Below, one piece after another: positions 54,251-64,000 of a stretch of DNA of 64,000 bases. The stretch comes from Lampris incognitus (Eukaryota; Chordata; Actinopteri; Lampriformes; Lampridae): contig NC_079223.1 of NCBI RefSeq assembly GCF_029633865.1, positions 35,505,134 through 35,569,133 on the forward strand. Direction: 5' to 3'. The translations under genes and the position numbers were made by a program. Below the pieces are notes generated by a model. That model did not search any database. It was given only the letters and a program-made list of their open reading frames with translations, and had not been told where the DNA came from. Positions within the stretch are counted from its first letter, which is position 1, and each line of letters begins with the position of its first letter.

Positions 54251-55893
54251 TCTTTATGCATGCTCAATAATCCAGGTAAGGAAATCACAGAAAGTTGGAA
54301 TCAGTTCATCTGGACACGGCGTTTATTGAGAGAAACATTTCATCACTCATCTAAGTGACCTCTTCGGTTTGTCATCTATGTGAAGAGGGAACGACCATCC
54401 CTGAAGTGAGGAGGGGGCCCAAGAGTACATCTGTTGCCATCTTACGATACAGTGGCATAACGACCAAAAACAACGATCAGTTTCATATGCAAATTGCTGT
54501 GACCGTTAAATAGAGTTACAATGGCCATGTGTACCACTCACAGAGGATTGGGGGATGGCTGCAATCACAGCATTGTAAGATGGTGACAGATGTACTCTTA
54601 GCCCCCCCCCCCCCCAAGATTCAGGGATGGTCGTTCCCTCTTCACATAAATGGCCTCCTTGACTCCTCATTCAAACCTGCGTTCCTCCCTATTAACTGAG
54701 ACGTGATGTTTGGAAAATACATGTCTCAGTTGCTTTCAAACCCCAAAACACGCTGCACCAGAAATTGGTCCACTTCAAGGATCAGGCCCCTGGCACAAAC
54801 AGAGCAATAGTGTATGCTGTTAAGTGCCGGGAGGATGGCCGTGACTTGTACATCGGGGAAACCAAAAAGACGCTGGCCAAGAGGATGGTACCACACAGGA
54901 GAGCTAACGCGTCAGGCCAGGACTCTGCAGTCTACACCCATCTACAGGCCAGTGGCCACTCTCTCAAGGATGAGGATGTGCACATCCTTGATAGGGAGGA
55001 ATGCTGGTTTGAATGGGGAGTCAAAGAGGCCATCTAGGTGAGGAGGGAACGACCATCCCTGAACCTGGGGGGGGGGGGTACATCTGTCACCATCTTACAA
55101 TGCTGTGATTGCAACCATTTCCAAATCCTCTGTGAATAGTGCACATGGCCATTGAAACTAGTTAATGGTCACACCCATATTTGTATATGAAACTGGTCAT
55201 TGTTTTCGGTCATTATGCCACAGTATTGTTTGTAAGGGTGGGGACACCTGCAGTCAGTAGAGACTGAAGAGGTCACTAAGATGAGTGATGCAACGTATCT
55301 GTTAATAAACGTTGTGTCCAGATGAACTGATTCAACTTTCTGTGATATCTACAACAGAGTATCTCAGAGGATCAGTTTCTGCAGGCCACAAAAACCACTC
55401 AGCTTTATTCAGGCTGCAGTAGATACAAGGCTAATAAACTAAATACTGTGTGCTGTTTATCAAAGCATTGCTGAGAATGCCTTCCAATGTGTGTGCTTAG
55501 TGTTTAGCCACCCTGTATACAGACTGAGACACAGCTGACTGATACAGCACAGTGACACACTTTCAAACATACAATTTGTGTGACGATTTACCATATCACA
55601 ATAAACGCATGATGCAACATGGAGTGAGATGTGAACTGGTTTTGCTACTTTTTCCTTTTAACAGATTATCAGATTTTCTTTTTTGCTTTTTTTTTTTTTG
55701 CTTTTACTGTGGCTCATGTCCGTCCATGCTTGTGTTGGTTTTTGCTTTGTCGAACCGACTTTAGGCCGCCAGCTTCACAGCTGGCCAGGGTCTGCGACTG
55801 AAGACGAGCCTCTTGGCTAATTCTGGCATATCTACAGTAATCACCGTGTGTCTGTGATTTTCTTACCTGGATTACTGAGCATGCATAAAGACA
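54251..55893 (+). mobile_element. Penelope-like element in foldback form (GIY-YIG copy 2)
   Basis: Outer ends are inverted: GTCTTTATGCATGCTCA at 54251 and its complement ending near 55893. The inversion continues inward (CATCTGGACAC...GTTTATTGAGAG near 54309 against 55295-55330; CGACCATCCCTGAA near 54412 and 55048; TTCCTCCCTATT near 54690 against AATAGGGAGGAA-like near 54995). Between the arms lies the GIY-YIG relic at 54765-55037. No reverse transcriptase remains. The arms include a poly-C run at 54603-54615. Confidence 0.7.
54765..55037 (+). pseudogene. GIY-YIG endonuclease domain of a Penelope-like element
   Basis: The frame reads VYAVKCREDGRDLYIGETKK, KRMVPHRRAN, SGQDSAVYTH, HILDREECWFEWGVKEAI and then a stop. 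It has the Y-x-I/V...YIGET core and the catalytic-region Arg/His, but the copper-fist-like cysteine pair is reduced to one (C..D in place of C..C). N-terminal RT sequence is missing, so it is a relic. Confidence 0.8.
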
Positions 55894-57380
55894 TAACTGC
55901 AGTAATGTTTATTCCTATGCACTGTCCCTGAGAAATAAACTGAATAAAAAAAGAAAAAAAAGAAAAAAAAAGATGACTAATCTCTGCAGGGAAATGTTTT
56001 GATAAAAAAAGAGCGCTGGTCAGAGATTTGTGTGCATGCCGACGCCAAGCCTGAAAACCGCTGGATTATACCATATTTAGCATCCAAATCTCTTACAGGA
56101 GACCGCAATTTGTTCTTTTTATTGATTTTCTGTACTTTTTTTTTTTCATCAGCTTTTCCTCTCTTACAGCAGCTCTCCCAAGTCGTACACGCCAACAGAC
56201 TCAGGTACTTACAGTTCAGTGAGGATTAACCCTGGTAAACCAATGAACTTTTCATATGGTTGTTTTTTCTTTTTTCTCCCTCTTTTTTTTTCTTTTTTGA
56301 GAGGATTAGTGCATGGCAGCACAGCGCGAGCGTCAGTCAGGGTGATGCACGGACAGGGGAAAGGCATAATCGTGGTTTCAAAGAGGACATTCAAATGATA
56401 AAAATCAGAATCCGCAAGGAGGAGAGGAGAAACTCAAACTACATAACTGAAATTAGATTATTGTGCATGCATAAAGATGATTGAAATTAGCATTCAAAAG
56501 TGTAATATCAGAGCCACTATGAAAGAAACAAAAAGAAAGAAAAATAAAAAAAAATAAAATGATTTTCAAAATGTACTATCCCAATGTACCATCCCAGAGA
56601 AACCTCCCTATGCCAGCCATACGAGAAGCTGATAGAGAATGACCGGTGGAGTCTTCCCTCCACCTTCAGGGCCAGCTTGGCTTGACCTGGGCATGTTTAT
56701 CTCTAGCACCCTCCTGGCAGAAACCATTCAGCCGGGTGTAAAAACGGGGTGACAGTCAGTCTGCTGCTCAGGATCCATTATAATTTCTCTCACTTGATTA
56801 GTGATCTTCTTTGTCAGATGTGAAGCCGGTTATGTAACCCCCAGCCCCAAAGACACACACACACACACACACACGCGCGAGCGCGCGCGCACATACGCAC
56901 GCACACACGCACACACACACGCACACAGCCCCCTTCCCCCCTATACGGCCATGTAGGGCTCAGCAACCGCAGGGCAATCTATGGCGATGGTAAACACAGC
57001 TGCTCTGAGGACGAGGTCTCAGATCAATTAATCAAAATCGGCAGAGCACAGCATTTGTACGCAAGGAGGTTTACATTTAACAAATCCACTCAAACGGCGT
57101 TGTGGACACAATGTCGTGGCGCCACCAAACAGCTGTTGAGCGCCTACATTTTACATCAAATGTTGACGTATCACGGATGCAAAACACAGCATATCATTTG
57201 TTTTTGTTGTTTTTTAAGAAACAGTATTTTTGAAGGATTAGCGTGTCCAGTGTAATCTGGATTAAAACAGGGTTGTGCGTCACTGCCCTGTAGCGAGCTC
57301 TCTGTTATAATTCATTGAACCACTCACTTTTAACCAGTATAGCGGGGACAATATTGTGATCACATTACTCTGCTCACCCT
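55894..57380. other. Spacer with low-complexity tracts
   Basis: No gene recognised. Contains A-rich runs (55950-55975, 56520-56560), T-rich runs, and an alternating purine-pyrimidine tract (CA)n-(CG)n at 56851-56930. Confidence 0.5.
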
Positions 57381-57387
57381 GACAATC

Positions 57388-57669
<282 letters not shown>

Positions 57670-57734
57670 TGCTGGGGCAGCATAGTATAAGCAGGACTGC
57701 TGGTATGCAGTGATTTTGTATCATGTTATGAAAA

Positions 57735-58260
57735 TGACGTCATGGTCAAACTGGCTGGTCTAACTCTCACGCCTCCCACAGCACTTCCACAAGGGTAAAG
57801 AAGAGTTGGTCCATTGTTCCATGGCCAGGACGGAATCCACATTGTTCCTCCTGGATTTGAGGTTCGATTATTGGTTGGAGCCTCCTTTCCAGCACCCTAG
57901 AATAGACTTTCCCAGGAAGACTGAGCAATGTGATGCCCCTATAATAGGTCACACCCTCCAGTCCCCTTCCACCACCTCTGCCACTCCACAGGTACTGTTC
58001 CCGACCTTCATGCGACACTGAAGAGGCGTGTCAGCCAAGACAGCCCAACAATGTCCAGAGTCTTCAGCATCTCAGGGCAAATCTCATCCCCACCCGGCGC
58101 CTTGCCACCGAGGAGCTTCTTAACTACCTCAGAGACCTCTGCCAGGGATATGGGTGGGGCTTCCCTGAGTCTTCAGACTCTACCTCTTCCACCAAGCACG
58201 TGTTAGCCAAGTTCAGGAGCTCCTCAAAGTGTTCTTTCCACCGCCCCACAATAACCCCAG
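57735..58260 (-). mobile_element. RTE/Rex3-like LINE fragment, second copy
   Basis: The minus strand encodes GRWKEHFEELLN (about 58240), then a frame with [20 protein letters not shown] and EEQCGFRPGHGTMDQLF (57930-57800). It overlaps the N-terminal RT part of the 12.2-13.5 kb copy and extends further upstream in the LINE. Stops and frameshifts are present. Its 5' side abuts a SINE piece. Confidence 0.8.
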
Positions 58261-58261
58261 T

Positions 58262-58402
58262 CCGAGTCTCCTCACTGACAGGTGAAAATAAGCGGCTGGC
58301 GACTCCACATGTATCGGAGGAGGCATGTGGTAGTCTGCGGCCCTCTCCGGATCAGCAGAGGGGGTGTAGCAGCGACCGGGACGGCTCGGAGAGTGGGGTG
58401 AT
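58262..58402 (+). mobile_element. tRNA-derived SINE, family A, copy 9 (truncated both sides)
   Basis: Only the 3' third of the body is present (from TGACAGGTGAAAATAAGCGG to GAGAGTGGGGTGAT). The right end is cut exactly where the LTR of the Ty3/gypsy element begins. Confidence 0.8.
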
Positions 58403-58645
58403 TGTAATATTTAAAAGGGTTGTCTCCTAACGGTCACTCTACAGTGTCTTGAATGAAGCAATGTCCACACATTAAATAACTTTTGGTGTTCCGTGTTTAC
58501 TGTGGTCTACCATTCATACACAATCCCTTCCGTCTGGCGCATTTCCTGAATCTCCAGGATAGGTCAGTGACGTCATCACTCAACGTCGTGCAGGACTAGG
58601 CCATTACTGGATCATACCATCATATCCTGACCTATGGATATTACA
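58403..58645 (-). repeat. 3' LTR of the Ty3/gypsy element
   Basis: A 243-bp segment that, on the element's (minus) strand, starts TGTAATAT and ends ATATTACA, the TG...CA inverted ends of LTRs. On its internal side is a purine-rich tract (AAAAGAAGGGGGA, complement of 58646-58660), as expected of a polypurine primer. The partner LTR must lie right of the window. Confidence 0.75.
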
Positions 58646-58934
58646 TCCCCCTTCTTTTAAAGAAAAAAAAATACTTGGTGGTATGCATGTGCAGTACGCT
58701 ATAATGTCAACATAAATCTATCAGTAACAAAATAGACATTTTCAATTATTGCACCAATGACATAAATCTGCAAATGAATCTTCAATGGCCCTGAGTAGCT
58801 CAATTAACATTCCGGAACATCATGAAAAATAATACACATATTTCAGTGCAACATCAATTCACATTTTCAACAACTTCTTTTTTTTTGCAACATAATATCT
58901 ACCTTTCTGCTTTTTTTAGGTTGATTTCAAACAG

Positions 58935-60040
58935 TCACAGGTCAAAGATAACTTTTGGCTTAACCACACGTCCTGACCTGGTAGTGGAGTGTTGTGGTGA
59001 CACTCTTGCGGAACCTGACACACTTTGCTGTACAGTCTTAGACTCAGTGGTCTGGGGCTCCACCTGTTGGTCGTGTGTGTTAACTTCCTGACCTGCATCA
59101 TATTCGTTGGTCTGTAGAAGGTGTCGTCGATTGCGTCGAAGCGCTTGACCTTCCTCTGTGATGATGTTGTAAGATCTTTGGGTCTCAGCTGGTCCAACAA
59201 CTGTAGCGGGTTTCCACGCTCCAGTTGGCTGTTGGACTCGGACTGTGGCTCCTGTCAGCAGTGCAGGTAGCATTTTGGCATTTCTGTCATAATACTGTTT
59301 TTGTCGTTTTTGGCACAGTTCTCTCCTGCCATGGACTGTGCTGTGACAAGTGAGTTCTGGTTGTAGCTGTTTTGCAGTGGTTGGAAGGACTGAGCATAAG
59401 GCTCTACTCATTAACAGCTGTGCTGGGGAGTTGAGTCCATCCACTGGTGTGTTCCTGTATTCCAATAAGCTGAGGTACGTGTCTGACCTCTGTGTGTGTG
59501 CTTTGTCCATGAGGGCTTTGGCTGTTTGCACTGTCTTCTCAGCCAACCCGTTGTTCTGTGGGTACAGGGGGCTGCTTGTGACATGCTCAAAGTCCCATGC
59601 CTGTGCAAAGCTCTTGAAATCCTGTGAGCTGTAGCAAGGACCATTATCACTAACTACAGACTGGGGTATTCCAAATCTTGCAAAAATGGCCTTCAGCTTC
59701 TGGATGACAGTTGGGGAAGTGAGGATTGCGGTTTTCTCTACCTCCAAGTACCTGCTATAATAGTCAACTGCAACTATATAGTCAGTGTTGTTCCATTTGA
59801 ACAGGTCAGTGGCTATGACCTACCAAGGTCATTCAGGAATGGGGTGTGGCAGCATTGGCTCTTTGGGGACAGAGCAGCGTCGCTCTAGGCAAATGCTACA
59901 AGATCCAACTAGTGTCTCTATTTGTTTACCCATCCCTGGCCAGAATAGAATCTCTCTTGCATGCTGCTTACAATTCTCCATGCCGGGATGGCCTGTGTGT
60001 ATGCGCGCAAGTATGTCTGCTCTGAGTGATTGTGGCACAA
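58935..60040 (-). pseudogene. Integrase of the Ty3/gypsy element
   Basis: The N-terminal zinc-binding part at 60038-59829 shows H-x-GHPGMENCKQHAREILFW...CSICLERRC (HHCC). After a damaged stretch (about 59828-59750) the core resumes at 59747 with FGIPQSVVSDNGPCYSSQDF (second catalytic Asp) and PQNNGLAEKTVQTAKALM (catalytic Glu region, in which the usual N-G-x-x-E is kept). The C-terminal part ends TTRSGRVVKPKVIFDL. The two halves are in different frames. Confidence 0.85.
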
Positions 60041-60164
60041 TTATTTTTTTTTCTTTTAACAGAATGCCATCTGTCTCGGATATTTCATCCCTGTGATTCC
60101 AATATTCAGCGACAGCAGAACATTGTTTGACTGTCTCAGGCCACCCTGATTGAATAACCTGTCT

Positions 60165-60422
60165 CTAGGCTGAGAGTTGCTCATCCTTGGCTGTGACAGA
60201 CCTGATTTCTGCCATTTTCCAGTCGCTCACCAGAGCACTGCTGATCACTGTGTGTATTTGGGAATCCATGCCTTCACTCAGGGAGTTGTCACTGTACTCA
60301 ATCGGCTTCCTAGACAGCGTGTCCGAGACTGGTATTTGCTTTCCGGGCTTGTGAACAATGTTGACGCTGTATCTTTGCAACTGTAGTATCATGCGCTGTT
60401 GCCTTTGAGAGTCTGGGGGCAA
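60165..60422 (-). pseudogene. RNase H C-terminal remnant of the Ty3/gypsy element
   Basis: Begins PPDSQRQQRMILQLQRYSVN and contains HKPGKQIPVSDTLSRKP, the end of the RNase H domain and start of the linker. It follows directly on the RT frame ending ILGMITYLS at 60425, so the RT thumb/connection and most of RNase H have been deleted. Confidence 0.75.
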
Positions 60423-60424
60423 AC

Positions 60425-61120
60425 TTAAGACAGGTAAGTGATCATGCCCAATATTGTGTCTAGCTCTACCTTGCTCTGCGGTGGGGGCATGTCTTTGATT
60501 GCTTTGACTTTGTTGGGGTCAGACTGGACGCCCTCTCGTGTCAGTATGTGTCCAAAATAGCTCACCTTGGGCGCAAAGATGATGCTTTTGTCTTTGTTCA
60601 ATTTCATTCCTTTCTCTTTGGTTCTCTGCAGCACGGCACGCAGGCTGGCATCATGCTCCTCTTTGGTGCGGACATATACAATGATGTCATCGATAATGGC
60701 AGCGATGTTGTGGAGTCCTTCATAGGCCTCATCCACCCGTCTCTGGAACTCATCTTGTGCAGATATGATTCTGAATGGGAGTCTTTTGAATGTGTATCTG
60801 CCATAGACAGTGTTAAATGTGGTTAGCATGGATGACTCTTTGCCGAGTTTTATGTTCCAGTAACCAGACCTAGCATCTAATATGCTAAAGTACTGTGCCC
60901 CTGCCAGTCTTGCCGTAATGTCATCTAGAGTAGGGAGTGGATAGTGGGGTCTCTGGATGGCTTTGTTTAGGGGGCGGGGATCTAAACAAATCCTGAGCTT
61001 TCCTGTTTTGGGCTTTTCCACTACCACCAGTGTGTTAACCCATTCTGTTGGTTCAGTGACCTTTCGGGTTATGCCCATTTTCTCCATTTCATCTAACTTG
61101 TCTTTGAGTCGGCTGCACAA
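60425..61120 (-). pseudogene. Reverse transcriptase of the Ty3/gypsy element
   Basis: 231 codons: LRICLDPRPLNKAIQRPHYP, FSILDARSGYWNIKLG (first catalytic Asp), a damaged middle (RLPFRIISAQDEFQR), IDDIIVYVRTKEEHD (the DD pair), VSYFGHILTREGVQSDPNKV. It is separated from the protease by an in-frame TAA at about 61121-61123 and ends early at the deletion. Confidence 0.88.
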
Positions 61121-61123
61121 AGC

Positions 61124-61729
61124 TTATGGGATGCGGCGAGGCGGGCACACCACTGGTGTTACTTCAGGTTTCAGGTGAAGACTACACTCTCCAGGAAACA
61201 GTCCAATGCCCCGAAACACATCCGCATACTCATCCATTGGACTTATGTGTGGCTCTGGCTGCGCATTGACCATATGCACTATTTTGACAATGTTCAGGTC
61301 TAGACATGCTCTCATGCCTAGGATGGGGGGAGCGCTTTCTGCACAGACTATGTAAAAATGTAGCATTACTGTTTTCTTTTTGTACCTGCAGGTTAACTTA
61401 CAGGCACCTTTCACACTGAGTGTGTTCCCACCATATCCTGAAAGCCTGGACGGTGGGCCTAGCACTACATTTCCAAACAGTTGGTAGAATGTGTTTGCTG
61501 GTATTATGTTGGCCTGGGGACCTGTGTCTATTTTAAACTTTAATTTGTGCCTCTGTTTGCCTATTTCCAATTCTGCAAAGGCCTGTTCCTTATTTGTGTT
61601 TTCATGCTGTTTAGTTATAGTATCAATATACAGTTCATCTTCTGAATACTGTTCCGCACTCTCTGCAATAGCATGCACTTTCTTTGCTTTATATTGTGCT
61701 TGACGGTGCTGTGGTGGTGTCTTACACAC
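61124..61729 (-). pseudogene. Aspartic protease region of the Ty3/gypsy element
   Basis: Contains LKFKIDTGPQANIIPANTFY, the D-T-G active-site loop of retropepsins, followed about 95 residues later by the PILGMRACLDLN flap/terminal strand region. It is preceded by an in-frame stop separating it from gag. Confidence 0.8.
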
Positions 61730-61735
61730 CCTAGC

Positions 61736-62265
61736 TTAGTGACTGAATTTTTTGCATTTGTTACACTGGCGTCCCTTTGCTGGACATTCCTCGGTGCGGC
61801 TGTTCTCTCCTCCGCACGCACCACATCCTTTGTTTTGCATGGCACTGTTAGCGTCAGTTTTGTTTACAGTTTTGCGGTCGTGACGTGCCTGTCCTCTTCT
61901 GAACGGCTTCTTGCTAACTGCATCTACAGACTGGTTGATGACGCCTGCGGTGGGGGAATCCATTGTTTTTAATTGCTGCTGTGATAGTTCGTGTGATCAT
62001 GCTATGTCAACAGCATTTTCCAGTGTTAGCTCTGGACCTACACAGAGAAGCTTTTCTCTCACTCTTGTTGAGTTTGTGGCGAACACAATTCTGTCCCTGA
62101 CCATCTCGTCACTGTTAGGATAATCGCAGTCTCTCACTAGCAGTCTTAATTCAGTCACAAACTGTTCGAAATTTTCACCTTCGCCTTGCATCTTTTCGTG
62201 GAATTTATAACGTGCAAAGATGGGGTTAGCTTTGGGCATTACGTAGGCTTCAAAGCCGTCATAAT
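61736..62265 (-). pseudogene. Gag of the Ty3/gypsy element, C-terminal part with zinc knuckle
   Basis: Encodes ANPIFARYKFHEKMQGEGEN, FVTELRLLVRDCDYPNSDEM (gag capsid-like helices) and, in a second frame, a CCHC-like knuckle CGGENSRTEECPAKGRQC (61860-61790). A stop near 61990 separates the two. The N-terminal coding part is on the other side of the Penelope insertion. Confidence 0.8.
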
Positions 62266-62267
62266 AG

Positions 62268-63742
62268 TCTGTGAATGTTCTCATTCATCCAGGTCATGGC
62301 TATCCAAAGGAGTTGAATCAAGTGCAACTGGACTTGGTATATATCCATGAAGACGTTTCGCCTCTCATCCAAGAGGCTTCCTCAGTTCGTGTCTTTCTGA
62401 CTAGACCACGCTAGTCTGACTGGCTGGTGATGAGACTCAGAATTTATCCTCTTTGGAGTCGTTGTCAGAGCTAATGATGTCCATGGCTCTTTTGTGTACC
62501 GATGTTTGGCCGCGCCCGTCGTTATCGGAGCTATTGATATTCGTGGCTCTCTGTGCTCCGATGTTCAGCCGCGCCCGTTGCCATCGGAGCTATTGATTTG
62601 CATTTGTTTAGCAGCGACGGTCGTTGGGGGTGTTAGTTTCCACTTGTCATCCCGTATGTTTCTGGGGTCTCTGAGAAACTCAGGAGAATTATCAACAAAC
62701 ACCGCATCCCTGTAGACTTCAAACCCAGCAACACACGACAAAGACTGGTTCATCCCAAAGACCGTGTACCACACACCCAAAAAAGCAATCTGGTGTATGC
62801 TGTACAATGCAATGAGGATTGCACTGACCTATACATAGGAGAAACCAAACAACCACTACACAAACGGATGGCCCAACACAGAAGGCCAAACTCCTCAGGA
62901 CAAGACTCAGCAGTCTATCTACACGTAAAGGAGAAGACACACTCCTTCGAGGACAGCAACATACACATTTTGGACAGGGAAGATAGATGGTTTGAAAGAG
63001 GTTTGAAGGAAGCCATCTATGCGAAACTGGAAAAACCATCCCTCAACAGAGGAGGAGGTCTGCGACACTACCTATCTCCCACTTACAATGCCGTCCTTTC
63101 GTCTCTACCCAGGAGACTCAAGAAGCCTAGCCTCCAAGAACAACAGTCGGTCACTAACGGCTCCAACCACTCTCATGACCACTGAATGGAGCACTAACGA
63201 AGTCGAAACTAACACCCCCAATGACTGTCGTTGCTAAACATCGGAACACAAAAGAGCCATTGACATCATTAGCTCTGATAACGACTCCAAAGAGGCTAAA
63301 TATCTGAGTTTCGTCACCAGCCAGTCAGACTAGCTTGGTCTAGTCAAATAGGCACGCACTGAGGAAGCCTCTTGGATGAGAAGCCACTGAATAATGAAGT
63401 CGAAACTAACACCCCTGACGACCGTCGCTGCTAAACAAATGCAAATCAATAGCTCCGATAACGACGGGGGCGGCCAAACATCGGTACACAAAAGAGCCAC
63501 TCATATCTATGGCTCTGTTAGCGACGGGCGTTGGTAAACATCGGAACACAAAGAGCCATGGACATCTATAGCTCGGACAACGACTCCAAAGAGGATAAAT
63601 TCTGAGTCTCATCACCAGCCAGTCAGACTAGCTTGGTCTAGTCAGAAAGGCACGAACTGAGGAAGCCTCTTGGATGAGGGGCGAAACGTCTTCGCGGATA
63701 TATACCAAGTCCAGTTGCACTTGATTCAACTCCTTTGGATAA
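62268..63742 (+). mobile_element. Penelope-like element inserted in gag, foldback form (GIY-YIG copy 3)
   Basis: Ends are inverted over more than 300 bp: TATCCAAAGGAGTTGAATCA at 62291 and its complement ending near 63741; inversion continues through AGACGTTTCGCC (62351) and the ATCGGAGCTATTGAT units. A 12-bp duplication flanks it (CCGTCATAATAG 62256-62267; CCGTCATGATAT 63743-63754). The right arm has a second, partial direct copy (63204-63390). No reverse transcriptase beyond its last residues; the GIY-YIG frame lies between the arms. Confidence 0.85.
62655..63185 (+). CDS. GIY-YIG endonuclease domain, C-terminus of a Penelope-like element
   Basis: Open frame from about 62655 (VSEKLRRIINKHRIPVDFKP) through a junction to the GIY-YIG core LVYAVQCNEDCTDLYIGETK, KRMAQHRRPNSSGQDSAVYL, HILDREDRWFERGLKEAIYA and GGGLRHYLSPTYNAVLSSLP, stop at 63183-63185. 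The first ATG is at 62793, inside the domain, so in its native element this would be the C-terminal end of an RT-GIY-YIG protein. The endonuclease part keeps its conserved C-x3-C, YIGET, R, H and E residues and looks intact, unlike the two other copies. Whether it is expressed alone is unknown. Confidence 0.8.
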   Translation, partial: YVSGVSEKLRRIINKHRIPVDFKPSNTRQRLVHPKDRVPHTQKSNLVYAVQCNEDCTDLYIGETKQPLHKRMAQHRRPNSSGQDSAVYLHVKEKTHSFEDSNIHILDREDRWFERGLKEAIYAKLEKPSLNRGGGLRHYLSPTYNAVLSSLPRRLKKPSLQEQQSVTNGSNHSHDH

Positions 63743-63754
63743 CCGTCATGATAT

Positions 63755-63870
63755 GTTTTCAATAGCTTTTTCTGGTCTGCAGTGAGAGTCCATGTATAGA
63801 AGACGTCTCTTCCCTTCTCTCTAATCGATAACAGCAAGCAGCTGCATTTTTTCCTCCTCCTTTTTTGCAC
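63755..63870 (-). pseudogene. Gag of the Ty3/gypsy element, N-terminal part
   Basis: Encodes GRDVFYTWTLTADQKKLLKT followed by YHDG, which is duplicated at the far side of the Penelope insertion as YYDG. An overlapping frame (63947-63800) carries more of the N-terminal gag but is shifted, so this part is also damaged. Confidence 0.6.
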
Positions 63871-64000
63871 TTAGCGGTCCGGCAAACATGAGCTCCACAG
63901 GCTGGCGAAACTTTCTCCACGCATCGGGAGGGTTGGACGAGTCCCAATCCATCCGTGGCATCGGAACACCGGTAGCCTCCATCTCGTCGTCAGGTCGATG

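Larger units (their letters stand above)
58403..64000 (-). mobile_element. Ty3/gypsy LTR retrotransposon, decayed, interrupted by a Penelope element
   Basis: Minus-strand order from right to left: gag start (63870-63755), [Penelope insertion 62268-63742], gag remainder with zinc knuckle, protease, reverse transcriptase, a remnant of RNase H, integrase, polypurine tract, LTR. Several stops, a large internal deletion and the nested insertion make it inactive. Related in layout to the K02A2.6-like elements common in fish; clade not established. Confidence 0.85.

Overview
The window is nuclear DNA from a bony fish. Its genes have short exons with canonical GT/AG introns, it contains many (TG)n, (TC)n and (GATA)n runs, and its mobile elements are of typical teleost types (tRNA- and 5S-derived SINEs, an RTE/Rex3-like LINE, Tc1 and IS630-type transposons, Penelope-like elements with GIY-YIG domains, a Ty3/gypsy element). 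The species cannot be resolved from the sequence alone.

Four genes make up a conserved retinal gene neighbourhood, in the same order as vertebrate CDHR1-LRIT2-LRIT1-RGR. (1) cdhr1 (photoreceptor cadherin), plus strand, 1514-19138, lacks only its first exons, which lie left of the window. (2) lrit2, minus strand, 26187-23440, complete in 3 coding exons. (3) lrit1, minus strand, 32561-28219, complete in 4 coding exons. (4) rgr (RPE-retinal G protein-coupled receptor, an opsin), plus strand, 45413-50922, complete in 7 exons and 295 aa. cdhr1 and lrit2 are tail to tail; lrit1 and rgr are head to head, about 12.9 kb apart. In other vertebrates these proteins serve photoreceptor disc formation, photoreceptor synapse signalling and retinal photoisomerisation, so the cluster is functionally coherent.

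The rest is introns and transposon-rich spacers. 1-1022 is an inverted-repeat element carrying a 5S-rRNA-derived SINE. The cdhr1 introns hold several copies of one tRNA-derived SINE (one split by a THAP-type DNA transposon relic) and a LINE with a perfect 14-bp target duplication. 33-42 kb is a nest of at least three Tc1/IS630-class elements, a Penelope fragment, SINEs and microsatellites. 51-64 kb has a SINE, a foldback Penelope element, a LINE fragment, and a decayed Ty3/gypsy element whose gag is interrupted by another Penelope element with its target duplication still visible.

The most interesting observations are: a duplicated, apparently alternative last exon of cdhr1 encoding a second transmembrane segment with a very short tail; an rgr 5' splice site that runs straight into a ~150-bp TC/CA microsatellite; and Penelope-derived foldback units with a conserved ribozyme-like core in their terminal repeats.
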